This document shows positions 47,573 through 56,621 of a stretch of 64,000 nucleotides of DNA, in pieces (within the stretch, counting starts at the first letter, position 1; every line of letters starts with the position of its first letter). The translations under genes were made by a program, and so were the position numbers. Source of the DNA: Synechococcus sp. UW140 (GTDB taxonomy: Bacteria; Cyanobacteriota; Cyanobacteriia; PCC-6307; Cyanobiaceae). The notes beneath the pieces are model-generated. The model was not told the DNA's origin. It saw nothing but the letters and a program-made list of their open reading frames with translations, and made no database searches. The stretch is from the NCBI GenBank assembly GCA_945860085.1, contig CAMAPJ010000001.1:49773-113772 (forward strand), read 5' to 3'.

Positions 47573-48835
47573 TCAGGGCGCACCTCTGGCTGGGTTGAGG
47601 CCGCTCAGCAGTCGTTGCTGCTGCTGATAGCGGCCGATCTGGGCCACCAGGGGCAGGCCAAGCAGGCAGGCCAGGGCGGTCGCCAGCCAGAGCCAGAGGC
47701 CGTGGTGGTGGTGGTCAAGAAACCAGCCCGCCAGCAGGGGCGCCGCAAAGGAACTCAGGGCAAAACATTGGGAAAACAGGGCCATCGCCAGGCCCTGGTG
47801 GTCGGTGGGCGTCAGTTCAACCACCGCCTCGGTGGCGATCGGCAGGAAGGCCGCTTCGCCTAGGGCCACGGGCAACAGGGCCAGGGCCACCAGAACCGCC
47901 CCATCAGCGACCAGGGCCGAGAGGGCCAGCAGGCCGCAGCCCAGGCCAAAGCTCAACAGGCTGATCGTGAGGCCGAGTTTCAGGGGCTTTTTGGCCAGGA
48001 ACTGGCCCACGGGCCACTGGATCAACAGCAACAGGCCCAGCTGGCCGCCGATCAACAGGGCGCCTGTTCCCTGGGGCAGGGCCGGCCGCTGCAGCCCGCC
48101 CCGCACGAGATCGAGGGGCAGGGCGCTCTGCATCAGGGCCGGAATCGCCGTCGCCACCACCGTCAGGGTCAGCATCGGCAATAGGGGCGGTAGCCACTGG
48201 CGCCAATCGCTTTGGCGACCTTCGGGCGCCACCGGGGCCGGCGCCGCCAGGGGGTTGCCCAGCAGCAGGGTCACCACCACCACCAGGCCGCAGATATCGA
48301 CCAGATAGATGCCGCGCAACTGGCCGTTGAGCGCCAAGCCCGCCCCGATCAGGGCACCCAGGGCGATTCCAAGGGCATCGGCCGTGCGGGCCAGGGCATA
48401 GCCCCGGGCCGACGGCAGGGGCTGGCAGCTCAAGGACACAGCCAGCTCCATGGCCGGCCAGTAGAGCCCCACGGCCGCCCCAAACAGCAGTTGGCCCAGC
48501 AGGTAGTCGCCGACCTGGTGAGCCCCGAAAAGCAAGGCATCGGCCACCATCGCCAGCAGGGCCGCTAGCAGCACCGGCAGGGAGCAGCGCAGCCCCCGAT
48601 CCAGCAAGGCGCCACTGGCGAAACGCCCCACCGTGCCCGCCACAGCTCCCAGGGCCAGACCCAGGCCCACTTCTGAGGCTGTAAAGGCGTCGTTATGGAA
48701 CACCATGGGGGTGAGATAGAGGACGCCCCCTGCGCCAATACTGGCCACCATGCGAACGGTCGCCACTTCCCTCAGGCCTGCGGGAAACTGGTTCCACCAG
48801 CCCCAAGGCGGCGACTTTGCCTTCGGCCGTTTCAA
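47573..48835 (-). CDS. Major facilitator superfamily transporter
   Basis: 420 residues with 11-12 hydrophobic segments. The MFS loop motif G-x-x-x-D-R is present as GRFASGALLDRGLR between TM2 and TM3. The middle loop (about 200-215) is short, and the helix-10/11 region has DHQGLAMALFSQCFALSSF. It is likely a drug- or metabolite-efflux permease, but the substrate is unknown. The 5' end (TTG) overlaps the divergent DUF1400 hydrolase gene's start by 19 bp, so at least one start is imprecise; an internal GTG is possible. Confidence 0.85.
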   Translation of the reverse strand: MKRPKAKSPPWGWWNQFPAGLREVATVRMVASIGAGGVLYLTPMVFHNDAFTASEVGLGLALGAVAGTVGRFASGALLDRGLRCSLPVLLAALLAMVADALLFGAHQVGDYLLGQLLFGAAVGLYWPAMELAVSLSCQPLPSARGYALARTADALGIALGALIGAGLALNGQLRGIYLVDICGLVVVVTLLLGNPLAAPAPVAPEGRQSDWRQWLPPLLPMLTLTVVATAIPALMQSALPLDLVRGGLQRPALPQGTGALLIGGQLGLLLLIQWPVGQFLAKKPLKLGLTISLLSFGLGCGLLALSALVADGAVLVALALLPVALGEAAFLPIATEAVVELTPTDHQGLAMALFSQCFALSSFAAPLLAGWFLDHHHHGLWLWLATALACLLGLPLVAQIGRYQQQQRLLSGLNPARGAP

Positions 48836-50880
48836 AGTTCTGCCAACGCCTCGGCCCGATCGTCACCAGTCTGCTGCTGGGGGTGGCGCCGCTGGCCCAG
48901 CCGGCCCAGGCGGCCCAGGAGTTGGTGGTGCGGCTCGATGGCCTAACCCTGCCGCTTGAGATTGACCAATTAGCGGCCTGGGCCCGGGATCCGGCCCATC
49001 CCCAGGGGGATCTGGGGGTGTGGTTCGACCTGCTCGAACCGAGCAGCCGCGCCGATTTATTGCGCCTGCTGCGGGCCCCCCTGGTGCAGGACCGCTCCCT
49101 AGCCCGCCAGCTGATCGAGAGCTGGGCCGGTGAGCAGGTGCTCGGCGCCATGGGCGAGCTGATCAGCGGCGATACCTTGCCCGCGGCCTGGCAGCCCCTT
49201 GCCGCTGAAACGGACTCCAGGCCGCCCCAGGCGCTGCCGTCCCTGACCCTGACGGGCTTGCCCCTAAATGGCTTGCCCCTGAATAGATCGGCCCCGACTG
49301 GCTTGGCCCCAGCCCGGGAGCAGCCGACCGGCGGGCTCGACTTCGGCGCCCCCCCAGGTCCGCTCCCGCCCCTGCCGGCAACGGCATCGGCGCTGCCGCG
49401 GGCCCAGAGCCCAGCAGCCCAGTTGCCAGCAGCCCAGGCCGCCGACTTGCAGGCCGGGGGGCCCCTGCTGCTGAAGTCCCTAAGCCGGCTGCTCGAGCAT
49501 CGCCAGGTGGTGACCACCATCGACCTGTTGCAGGCAGTGCCCACCAGCCGGATCCATCTCAACCTCGACGCCCTGGTGGCAATGGCGGGCCAATGGCGCC
49601 AGCAATTAGAGGCCCAGCGCCAGGCCCTGGCCGTGCTGCGCCGCCTGCCCCTGCAGGAGCGCGGGCCCCTACTGCCGATCACCGATGGGTTAGCGATCGC
49701 CAGTTCTGCTGGAAGTTCTGCAGAAAGTGATGCGACCAGTGCTGGCACTAGTTCTGCGAGCAGTTCTGCGCGCAGTGCTGGCAGCAGTTCTGCGAGCAAC
49801 TCTGCAACCCGTTCAGGCAACAGTTCAGCGCAGGGCCCTGCAAGCAGGTCTGCGGGCCTGGTGGCCCTAGTCCCGCGCCAGGCGGCCGGGCAGGGGCCAA
49901 GCCCACTATCCGGACGCAGCCAGGTGCTCAGCCTGGCGGTGCCCCACCGCAGCAGCCCCTTGCAGCTGGTGCTCTGGCCCGCCCAGGCAACGGTGAGCGC
50001 CCCGGGCTGGGTGTTGTTGATGCCGGGCCTGGGCGGCAGTGCCTCCCAGCTCGGCTGGCTGGGGGCCGCCCTGGCGGAGCGGGGCTGGCCGGTGGTTGTA
50101 CTGGAGCATCCCGGCAGTGATGAGCAGGCCGTGCGCGCCCTGCTCGATGGGCGTCAGCCGCCGCCCGGGGCCGAAACCCTGCCGATCCGGCTCCAGGACG
50201 TGCAGGCGGTGGTTGCAGCCGAACAGGCCGGCCGCCTGCCGCCCCTGGGCCGCTCGGTGGTGCTGATGGGCCATTCCTTTGGCGGCCTCACCGCCCTGCT
50301 GGCGGCGGGCCTGCGCCCCGAAGCCGACCTGGCAGGCCGCTGCCGCCGGGCCCTACGCCAGATCCCCCTAACCAACCTGTCGCGGTTGCTGCAATGCCAG
50401 CTGGCCCGGGTGCCCCTGCCAGCGCCCAAACCCCTGGCCCAGCCGGTGGCGGGCCTGGTTCTCTTCAACGGCTTCGGCAGCCTGCTCTGGCCAAACCGGG
50501 GCCTGGGCGGCCTGGCGGCGCCGGTGTTACTGGTGGGCGGCAGCCTCGATCTGGTCACCCCGCCCCTGAGCGAGCAGCTGGAACTCTTTCTGCCAGCGGC
50601 CAACCCGCGCAATCGCCTGGCCCTGGTGGACGGGGCTAGCCATTTTTCGCCGGTGCGGATCCGTCCCGGCTCCCAGGCCCTGTTCCAACTGGGGGATGAC
50701 CTGGTGGGACTGGCCCCCGAGCGGGTGCAGGGGATGGAGCTCAGTCTCACCAGTGAGTTCCTGCTCGGCCTGGAAACCGCCATGGTCTTGCCGCCCCAGC
50801 GCCGCAAGCTCGGGGGCGTGAACGCCTACGTGCTCGATCGCGCTGCTGCCGCTCGCTGGCGGGCGGCACTCAGAAATTGA
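48817..50880 (+). CDS. Secreted alpha/beta hydrolase with N-terminal DUF1400
   Basis: 687 residues. A signal peptide (IVTSLLLGVAPLAQPAQAA) precedes the DUF1400 region (about 30-110, ELVVRLDGLTLPLEIDQLAAW), present in cyanobacterial hydrolases. A long Ala/Pro/Leu linker follows, then a Ser-rich segment at about 288-345. The hydrolase fold (about 365-660) has VLLMPGLGGSASQLGW, GHSFGGLTALL with the Ser nucleophile, and GASHFSPVR with the His. It may be an esterase or lipase outside the inner membrane. The start TTG overlaps the MFS gene; a later start near 48840 is possible. Confidence 0.8.
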   Translation: MPSAVSKFCQRLGPIVTSLLLGVAPLAQPAQAAQELVVRLDGLTLPLEIDQLAAWARDPAHPQGDLGVWFDLLEPSSRADLLRLLRAPLVQDRSLARQLIESWAGEQVLGAMGELISGDTLPAAWQPLAAETDSRPPQALPSLTLTGLPLNGLPLNRSAPTGLAPAREQPTGGLDFGAPPGPLPPLPATASALPRAQSPAAQLPAAQAADLQAGGPLLLKSLSRLLEHRQVVTTIDLLQAVPTSRIHLNLDALVAMAGQWRQQLEAQRQALAVLRRLPLQERGPLLPITDGLAIASSAGSSAESDATSAGTSSASSSARSAGSSSASNSATRSGNSSAQGPASRSAGLVALVPRQAAGQGPSPLSGRSQVLSLAVPHRSSPLQLVLWPAQATVSAPGWVLLMPGLGGSASQLGWLGAALAERGWPVVVLEHPGSDEQAVRALLDGRQPPPGAETLPIRLQDVQAVVAAEQAGRLPPLGRSVVLMGHSFGGLTALLAAGLRPEADLAGRCRRALRQIPLTNLSRLLQCQLARVPLPAPKPLAQPVAGLVLFNGFGSLLWPNRGLGGLAAPVLLVGGSLDLVTPPLSEQLELFLPAANPRNRLALVDGASHFSPVRIRPGSQALFQLGDDLVGLAPERVQGMELSLTSEFLLGLETAMVLPPQRRKLGGVNAYVLDRAAAARWRAALRN
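49702..49857 (+). repeat. Ser/Ala-rich in-frame repetitive linker
   Basis: Imperfect 15-bp-like units around AGTTCTGC(G/A)AGC recur, encoding SSAxS-type peptides within the DUF1400 hydrolase. The segment is a low-complexity spacer between the linker and the hydrolase domain. Confidence 0.65.
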
Positions 50881-51889
50881 TGCGGGGATCGAGCAGGGCC
50901 ACCAGCAGGTCAACCGCCACGCTCACGGCCACCACCAGAGCCGCCACCACCACGACGATCCCCTGCACCACCGGATAATCCCGCTGGCCGATCGCCTCCT
51001 GCAGCCGAAAGGCGATGCCGGGCCAGGAGAAGGTGACCTCGATCAGCAGGGCGCCGCCGATCAGGGAGGCCACGGTGATGCCGGTGATCGTGAGCACCGG
51101 CAACAGGGCATTGGGCAGGGCATGGCGCAACACCACCCGGGTTTCGCTCAGGCCGCGGCTGCGGGCCGCCTCGACGTAGTCGGAGCGCAGGGCCCGCCGC
51201 AGGTTGAGCCGCAGGGCGTTGTCAAAGATGCCGCTGAGCAGCACCCCCAAGGTGGCGGCAGGCAGCACCAGGTGGCGCAGGCTGGCAGAGAACTGGCTCC
51301 AGCTGCCGGCCCTCAGGCTGTCGAGCAGGTAGAAGCCGCTACCGCTGGGGGGCACCAGGGTGGCCGGGAAGCGGCCACCCACCGGCAACCAGCCGAGCCA
51401 CACCGCAAACACCAGCTGCACCACCATGGCGGCCCAGAAGGGGGGCAGGGCGTAGGTGCCGATGCCATAAAGGCGCCCGGCCAGGTCGAGGCGCCCCTCC
51501 GGCCTGGCGATGCCGCTGAAACCCACCGCCAGCCCCAACACGGCGGCGATCAGCAAGGCGAGCACCCCCAGTTCCAGGCTGGCGGGCAGGCTGCGGCCAA
51601 TCACGCTGAGCACCGACTCCTGGTTGGTGAGGGAGGTGCCCAGCTGGCCATGGAGCAGGTCCCAGAGGTAGTGGCCGTATGGGCTGGCCAGGGATTGATC
51701 GAGGCCCAGCTGGTGACGCAGGGCGGCACGGGCCGCCTCAGGAGCCCGGGTGCCGAGCAGGGCATCGATCGGATCCCCCGGCGCCACCCGCAACAGCAGG
51801 AACACCAGGCTGGCGATCAGCCAGAGCATCACCGGCAGCAACAGCAACCGGCTGGCCAGATAAGCAAGCAGTTGGCGGCGCCGGCTCAT
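50870..51889 (-). CDS. Oligopeptide/dipeptide ABC transporter permease (DppB/OppB type)
   Basis: 339 residues. Six helices, the N-terminal RLLLLPVMLWLIASLVFLLLRVAPGDP typical of DppB, and the EAA loop DYVEAARSRGLSETRVVLRHALPNAL with the G near the expected position. It forms a peptide or nickel-type importer with the substrate-binding protein encoded upstream. No second permease (DppC) or ATPase genes follow here, so the system is incomplete in this window. The 3' end overlaps the convergent hydrolase gene by 11 bp, and its start overlaps the upstream gene by 4 bp. Confidence 0.92.
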   Translation of the reverse strand: MSRRRQLLAYLASRLLLLPVMLWLIASLVFLLLRVAPGDPIDALLGTRAPEAARAALRHQLGLDQSLASPYGHYLWDLLHGQLGTSLTNQESVLSVIGRSLPASLELGVLALLIAAVLGLAVGFSGIARPEGRLDLAGRLYGIGTYALPPFWAAMVVQLVFAVWLGWLPVGGRFPATLVPPSGSGFYLLDSLRAGSWSQFSASLRHLVLPAATLGVLLSGIFDNALRLNLRRALRSDYVEAARSRGLSETRVVLRHALPNALLPVLTITGITVASLIGGALLIEVTFSWPGIAFRLQEAIGQRDYPVVQGIVVVVAALVVAVSVAVDLLVALLDPRINF

Positions 51890-53565
51890 CGGGTGCCTCC
51901 AGGCTGGCTGGGGGTCTTCCGCAGGCTTGCCGAACTCGTGGCGACAGGGGCAGCGCCCCGCTGGGGCCGCCGCTGCAGGGCTTGCAGCACCAGGCGACCG
52001 GAGCCATCGAACTGGGGGGTGGCCAGCCAGGACTGGGCCCAGGCCCGCGGCGGCACCCGCCAGAGGGGCAGGTAGGGGCTGGCGGCGGCGACGCGCCGCT
52101 GGATCCGGGTCACGAGCTGCTGGCGGGCCGGACCCTGCTCGACCTCCAGGCCGGCCAGCTCCGCCGCCAGACCCGGAGCACTCCAGAAACTGCCACTGGC
52201 GGCGCTATCGCCGGCGAGACAGCGATTCGCCTGGGCACGCCGGCAGCCCAGCAGGGGCTGGAGATAGGCATTGGCATCGGGGTAGTCGCCGCTCCAGTCG
52301 AGCAGGATCAAAGGAAAGGCCCCAGCGCCCAGCTGGCGATAGGCGGTGGTTGATTCGATGCCATTGATCTCAAGGCTGATGCAGTCGCCCAGGTCGCGGC
52401 GCAGCTGGGCCTGCCAGGTGAGGGCAAAGAGCCGATCGGCCGGCACGTTGGAGCGGAAACTTAGGGGCAGGCTGAGGCGCCGGCCCGGGGCAGGCCCCTT
52501 GACCTGGCAGTAGCCGGCCCGGCGGAACAGGGCCCGGGCCTGGGCCGGGTCGTAGGCGGGCCAGCTGGCGGGCTGGCTGCCCGGCAAGGGACCGGGCACC
52601 AAGTTGCGCAAGGGATCGCGCATGCCGTAGCTGACCCGCTCGCTGATCAGGCGGCGATCAAGCCCGTAGGCCAGGGCCCGGCGCAGGTCGGGGTTGGCCA
52701 GGGGCGGCTGGTCGCTGCGCAGGGTGAGATAGCCAATCTCCACCGCCGGCCCGAGGCCCTCGACCAGATCGCCGCGCCGGGCCCGCCGGTGCAGGTCTTT
52801 TTGTTGGTCGCTATCGAGGCCGCTGGAGAGCAACACATCGACTTCACCGCTGAGCAGGGCGCCAAACAGGGCGGTGGAGTTGCTGAGGGTGACCAGGCTC
52901 AGGCCCCGGTTGGCGGTGGGCGGTCCCCAATAGCCGGCATAGGGCAGCAAGCGCTGCTGCTGGGGGGTGAAGGCCGCCAGCCGGTAGGGGCCCGTGCCGA
53001 TGAAGCGATCCCGCAGGGAGCTGCGGGCATGGGCCCGGTAGGCCAGGGGCGAAACCGGGGTGAGGTTGATCGAACTGAGCACGGCCGCCAGGGAGGCGCA
53101 GGGGCGCTTGAGCCGCAGTTCCAGTTCGAACGGCCCGCTCGCCGCCACGGCCGCCACCCGCTCATCGAGCAGGTAGCTGACCTTGGCCAGGGCCAGGAAG
53201 CGCCGGAGGCTGAACACCATGGCGGCCGCATCAAAGCGCGTTCCGTCCTGGAAGCGCACGTCCTGGCGCAGGGGAATGCGGGCGATCAGGCCGCCGCCGC
53301 TAAACCGGGGCAAGGCCGTGGCTAGGCGCGGCCGGATCCGGCCCGCGGCATCGCTGGCGTAGAGGGGATCCCCCAAGGCACTAAGCAGCTGGGTACCGGC
53401 GAAGGTGGTGACATCCACCGGATCCACCGATTCGAGGCTGCTACGGCTGGCCACCACCAGTTCCCCCGGGGGATGGGGCGGCTGGCAGGCGCCCAGCAGG
53501 GGCAAGCAGGCCAGCAGCGGCAGGCAGGTCAAGGGCGGCAGCCCAGCCAGTTGGGGCAGCCACAC
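51886..53565 (-). CDS. ABC transporter substrate-binding lipoprotein (SBP family 5)
   Basis: 559 residues from a GTG. The signal peptide with lipobox LLGAC makes it a lipoprotein after Cys27. The fold matches family 5 solute-binding proteins: ELVVASRSSLESVDPVD, PLRQDVRFQDGTRFDAAAMVFSLRR, FIGTGPYRLAAF and NPDLRRALAYGLDRRLI. It delivers peptides or related solutes to the DppB-type permease with which it shares an ATGA overlap. The last 30 residues are Arg/Ser-rich. The ligand is unknown. Confidence 0.9.
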   Translation of the reverse strand: MWLPQLAGLPPLTCLPLLACLPLLGACQPPHPPGELVVASRSSLESVDPVDVTTFAGTQLLSALGDPLYASDAAGRIRPRLATALPRFSGGGLIARIPLRQDVRFQDGTRFDAAAMVFSLRRFLALAKVSYLLDERVAAVAASGPFELELRLKRPCASLAAVLSSINLTPVSPLAYRAHARSSLRDRFIGTGPYRLAAFTPQQQRLLPYAGYWGPPTANRGLSLVTLSNSTALFGALLSGEVDVLLSSGLDSDQQKDLHRRARRGDLVEGLGPAVEIGYLTLRSDQPPLANPDLRRALAYGLDRRLISERVSYGMRDPLRNLVPGPLPGSQPASWPAYDPAQARALFRRAGYCQVKGPAPGRRLSLPLSFRSNVPADRLFALTWQAQLRRDLGDCISLEINGIESTTAYRQLGAGAFPLILLDWSGDYPDANAYLQPLLGCRRAQANRCLAGDSAASGSFWSAPGLAAELAGLEVEQGPARQQLVTRIQRRVAAASPYLPLWRVPPRAWAQSWLATPQFDGSGRLVLQALQRRPQRGAAPVATSSASLRKTPSQPGGTR

Positions 53566-53735
53566 CGGGCCCCAGCGGCCGCTGGGGGCACCTGGGCCAG
53601 TCCCTTGGGCCTGGGATCGCCGGCGCGGTTGCGGCCAGGGAGCGTTCCACCCGGAACAACGGCTGGCCCGGCCCGGGGGTGGGGATGGAACGGGGGCGGA
53701 ACGGTCCAGCGCGAAGCCTGGTCAGTGGGACCTAT

Positions 53736-54047
53736 TCAAGACCCCGCCTGGCTGGAGCAGGCCAAGGCCTGGGCCTGGGCCTGGCTCCAGGCGGCTGGGC
53801 CCGGATGGGGAGATCCGTGGCCCTGGGCTTCGCCCTGACGAGCTCCAACCGAATAGATGGGGCAGGAATGGCCGGCGTGGGGCAAGCCATGCACCAGCTG
53901 CAGGGAGATTTCAAACACGGGCGAACCGTGGCGGGCCATGGGCCAGCGCCGCACCCAGCAACGGTTCTGATCGTCGTCAACACCGATCACCTGATACAGG
54001 TGCTCATCGCTGGTGAGGTGAACGCAGTCACCCTGATGGAGGGTCAT
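53736..54047 (-). CDS. Conserved-looking small protein, unknown function
   Basis: 103 residues from ATG 54047. The first half, MTLHQGDCVHLTSDEHLYQV then DDDQNRCWVRRWPMARHG and SPVFEISLQLVHG, has the look of a compact beta-barrel domain that I recall from small conserved cyanobacterial proteins, although I cannot name the family. The C-terminal 45 residues are a Gln/Ala/Pro-rich tail. An in-frame start at 54272 would add 75 poorly conserved residues. It is upstream of the SBP gene on the same strand with a 170-bp gap. Confidence 0.55.
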   Translation of the reverse strand: MTLHQGDCVHLTSDEHLYQVIGVDDDQNRCWVRRWPMARHGSPVFEISLQLVHGLPHAGHSCPIYSVGARQGEAQGHGSPHPGPAAWSQAQAQALACSSQAGS

Positions 54048-54484
54048 CGCTTGAGGGAATGACGGGTCGTGAGGCGGGGGTGGAGGAGAGATCACCGGGG
54101 AGGCATTTGCCAAGGATTTCGCCGCCTGGGCCGTTCGCATGTTCGCTGCGATACAAAACTGGCGGGTGGTGGTGGGATGGAGACCGGGCGGGCGCCGGGG
54201 ACGCGGCCCAGGACCTTCAGGTTTGCTTCCATATTGCCCCAGGGCCCGGAGGCTCGCCAGGGATCGCCACACCCCCGAGCGCCCTGGTTGAGTCTGGTCG
54301 GCGCGGTTGGCTACTTCGCTGTTGGCTACTTCGCCGTTGGCTACTTACCCAACAGCGACATCGATCCACTACAAAACCTGAAGCAGATCTGCGCCATGGC
54401 TATCGCGCATCAGCAATTTGATGCAGCAAAATAATTCTACAGGAGCCAACTAGGCTTGATAGTGATAAATGAATCCGGATCACG
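54048..54484. other. Intergenic region with a 15-bp tandem repeat
   Basis: No gene is clear. It holds three tandem 15-bp units beginning GTTGGCTACTT at 54306, 54321 and 54336, read on plus as VGYFA-type repeats in an open but unconvincing frame, and AT-rich DNA at 54425-54480 that may hold the promoter of the following gene. Confidence 0.5.
54306..54350 (+). repeat. Three tandem 15-bp repeats
   Basis: GTTGGCTACTTCGCT, GTTGGCTACTTCGCC and GTTGGCTACTTACCC follow each other without spacing in the gap upstream of the secreted-protein gene at 54485. Confidence 0.85.
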
Positions 54485-55327
54485 ATGTCTACACTTCATG
54501 GCGCTCCTGGGGGGCAGGGCCGGCCTCGCTTCGATGTCGTGGCCGCAGCCGCTGGCACCAGCGCCCAGAGCAACACAGGACCCTTCCCGGGCCCAGGGTC
54601 TACCCCTGAAGCCCTAGGCAAACGGCTGAACTCCACCATTGGCAAACTTCTCCTGGCAGGCGCCCTGCTGCTGGGAGCGACCAGCCAGCTCTCGGCCGGC
54701 TCCGCCCAGGCCGCCAACGCCTACTCCTGCGCGCCCAAAACCTCCGGCGGGCCAGGAGGCTTTTTCAGCATTAACTTCAGCGCAATCCTTGCCGGCGACA
54801 CGATCACCTGCGGCGACAAGGAGTTCACTGTTAACAGTTTTAACTTCGGCAATCCCGGCAGCATTGATTTTGAATGGGTGGAGATCAATCCATTGCCTGG
54901 CTTTGCCGATGATCTCTTTAGCACCAATATCAATTTCGCGCCATCGATTGTTGGCGCAAAGTCGGGCTTCTTTGACTACAACGTGAAAATCCTTAACCCC
55001 AAGTATCGCTTTGATTCGGTGCAATTGGATAGTACGGTTGCCATCAATGGAACGCCTGGCTCAACATCCGTGATCAAGCAGGTAACGGCTGGCCCCACCC
55101 TGGTATCCCTCGATGGCGGCCAGGTGGGGCCGATTCCCTTCCAGACCCCCTCGCCAATTACGGTGCGCGACACCTGGAATGTGGTCAGCAAGGATGTGCT
55201 GACCAACATCAAGGACACCTTGACCCAGGAGGAAGTACCCGGCCCCCTGCCCCTGCTTGGCGCCGGACTCGCCTTTGGCTGGAGCCGCAAACTGCGCAAA
55301 CGGCTGAACCTCGCCCGAATCTCTTGA
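54485..55327 (+). CDS. Secreted protein with PEP-CTERM-like VPGPLP sorting tail (copy 1)
   Basis: 280 residues. A long N-terminal region (about 48 residues) precedes a hydrophobic signal (KLLLAGALLLGATSQL) and a cleavage-type AQAANAYSC. The mature body has GGPGGFFSINFSAILAGDTITC and DKEFTVNSFNFGNPG, shared with the next gene. The C-terminus is EEVPGPLPLLGAGLAFGWSR and KLRKRLNLARIS. VPGPLP, a hydrophobic helix and a basic tail form a PEP-CTERM-like sorting signal. Two mature cysteines per protein are in conserved positions. It is followed by an intrinsic terminator, so it is probably monocistronic. Confidence 0.8.
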   Translation: MSTLHGAPGGQGRPRFDVVAAAAGTSAQSNTGPFPGPGSTPEALGKRLNSTIGKLLLAGALLLGATSQLSAGSAQAANAYSCAPKTSGGPGGFFSINFSAILAGDTITCGDKEFTVNSFNFGNPGSIDFEWVEINPLPGFADDLFSTNINFAPSIVGAKSGFFDYNVKILNPKYRFDSVQLDSTVAINGTPGSTSVIKQVTAGPTLVSLDGGQVGPIPFQTPSPITVRDTWNVVSKDVLTNIKDTLTQEEVPGPLPLLGAGLAFGWSRKLRKRLNLARIS

Positions 55328-55452
55328 AGGCCGGGCTTTTACTCACTCAACAGCCCTGAGTTGATAGTCGGGCAAAATGCCAACTTGACCAGCTTAATCG
55401 CCATACAGCCAGCCATGCCATCGCAGTGATTTACGCTCTATTAACAACATTG

Positions 55453-55476
55453 CCCCGCCACTTGGCGGGGTTTTTT
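55453..55476 (+). terminator. Intrinsic terminator after copy 1
   Basis: A 7-bp GC stem (CCCCGCC/GGCGGGG, loop ACTT) is followed by six T residues. It lies 126 bp after the stop of the gene at 54485 and is the clearest intrinsic terminator in the window. Confidence 0.93.
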
Positions 55477-55692
55477 ATGGCAATTCTGCTTAGCCGAGCT
55501 CAGAAGCCTCGGAAAGCTGCGGCTTGCAAGGGAAACGCAACCGCGTTCACAAACTGCCTCTGCCGGTAAAACGCCTTCTCAGCATCCATGCCGCAAGCAT
55601 ACGCCAATACTATTGCGTATCAGCAAGTTTATGCGGCGCCTATAAGCACCCGCAACTGTTTACGATTGAAGCTGATCAACGAGCTTTTCAAG

Positions 55693-56508
55693 ATGACCAT
55701 TTCCAAGGGTGATGCCCGTTCTGGAGGCACCAGGGACCCTGAGGCCGCACCCAAGAAAAGTCGCTTAGGTAGTTGGCAATCCGCCCTTCCCAAAGCCCTG
55801 CTTGGCGCCGCCATGGTGCTGGCTGGCGCTGGCTCCCTACTCTCTGTTGGCGCAGCAAAGGCCGCCAACGCCTATACCTGTCTTCCCAGAACTGTTGGCG
55901 GTCCTGGCGGTTTTTACAATATGAAACTCTCTGATATTGGCATCGGCGACACGGTCACCTGCGCCGATAAGAAATTCACAGTCAATGGCTTCGATTTTGG
56001 CGGCTTGGCGGATGGAGAAATCACCTTTGAATGGATTGAGGTTGACCCGGATCCTGGCTACCTGGATGATCTCTTCAGCAACGATATTCACTTCAATCAA
56101 TCCGTTGCAGGCCCGGCGACTGGCTACTTTAACTACAGCATTCAAATCACTGACCCTTCCTACTACTTTGACACCGCCCAGCTTGATAGCACTGTGGCGT
56201 TAAGCACCAATCCAAACACCAGCCAAACCATCGTAACAAAAACAATCACGGGGCCAACTGGCACGCCAGTTCTTACGTCTACCGACGGCAGCCACGTCGG
56301 CCCAATCTTCTTATTGCCAGACAATTCACTCAAATTCATTCAAGTCAACGACAGCTGGAGTGTCGCTTCGGGGGATATTCTTAGCCATATCCAAGACACC
56401 TTTACACAAGACACCCCAGGGCCCCTGCCCCTCCTGGGCGCTGGTGCTGCCTTCGCCTGGAGCCGCAAACTGCGCAGCCGGGTCAAATCGGCAGCGACCC
56501 AGGCCTGA
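55693..56508 (+). CDS. Secreted protein with PEP-CTERM-like VPGPLP-type sorting tail (copy 2)
   Basis: About 271 residues from ATG 55693; an earlier ATG at 55588 in frame would add 35 residues with no homology to copy 1. The signal region (KALLGAAMVLAGAGSLLSVG) and AANAYTC are as in copy 1, then GGPGGFYNMKLSDIGIGDTVTC and DKKFTVNGFDFGG. The C-terminus is DTPGPLPLLGAGAAFAWSRK and LRSRVKSAATQA. It is a tandem paralogue of the gene at 54485 with a conserved body, separated by a terminator, so each is probably transcribed alone. Confidence 0.78.
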   Translation: MTISKGDARSGGTRDPEAAPKKSRLGSWQSALPKALLGAAMVLAGAGSLLSVGAAKAANAYTCLPRTVGGPGGFYNMKLSDIGIGDTVTCADKKFTVNGFDFGGLADGEITFEWIEVDPDPGYLDDLFSNDIHFNQSVAGPATGYFNYSIQITDPSYYFDTAQLDSTVALSTNPNTSQTIVTKTITGPTGTPVLTSTDGSHVGPIFLLPDNSLKFIQVNDSWSVASGDILSHIQDTFTQDTPGPLPLLGAGAAFAWSRKLRSRVKSAATQA

Positions 56509-56621
56509 TCCTCTCGATCAGGGAGATCGCGTTGCAAGGTTTAGCGGAAGGGTCTGCCTAAACGATTCTGTTGAATGGACTTGTTTTGAGCCGACCCCGC
56601 CAGGCTCCTTCTCACTGGTGG

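Noticed and set aside
48693..49820. 375-residue minus-strand frame antisense to the hydrolase
   Set aside because: It overlaps the clear DUF1400/hydrolase coding frame and the MFS start, and has an Arg/Ser-rich shadow composition.
51122..52075. 317-residue plus-strand frame antisense to the ABC genes
   Set aside because: It is Gln/His/Ala-rich without folded-looking segments, and the permease and SBP frames are supported by family motifs.
54069..54434. 121-residue plus-strand frame including the VGYFA repeats
   Set aside because: The composition changes abruptly and only the repeat gives it shape. There is no conserved motif and no ribosome-binding site.
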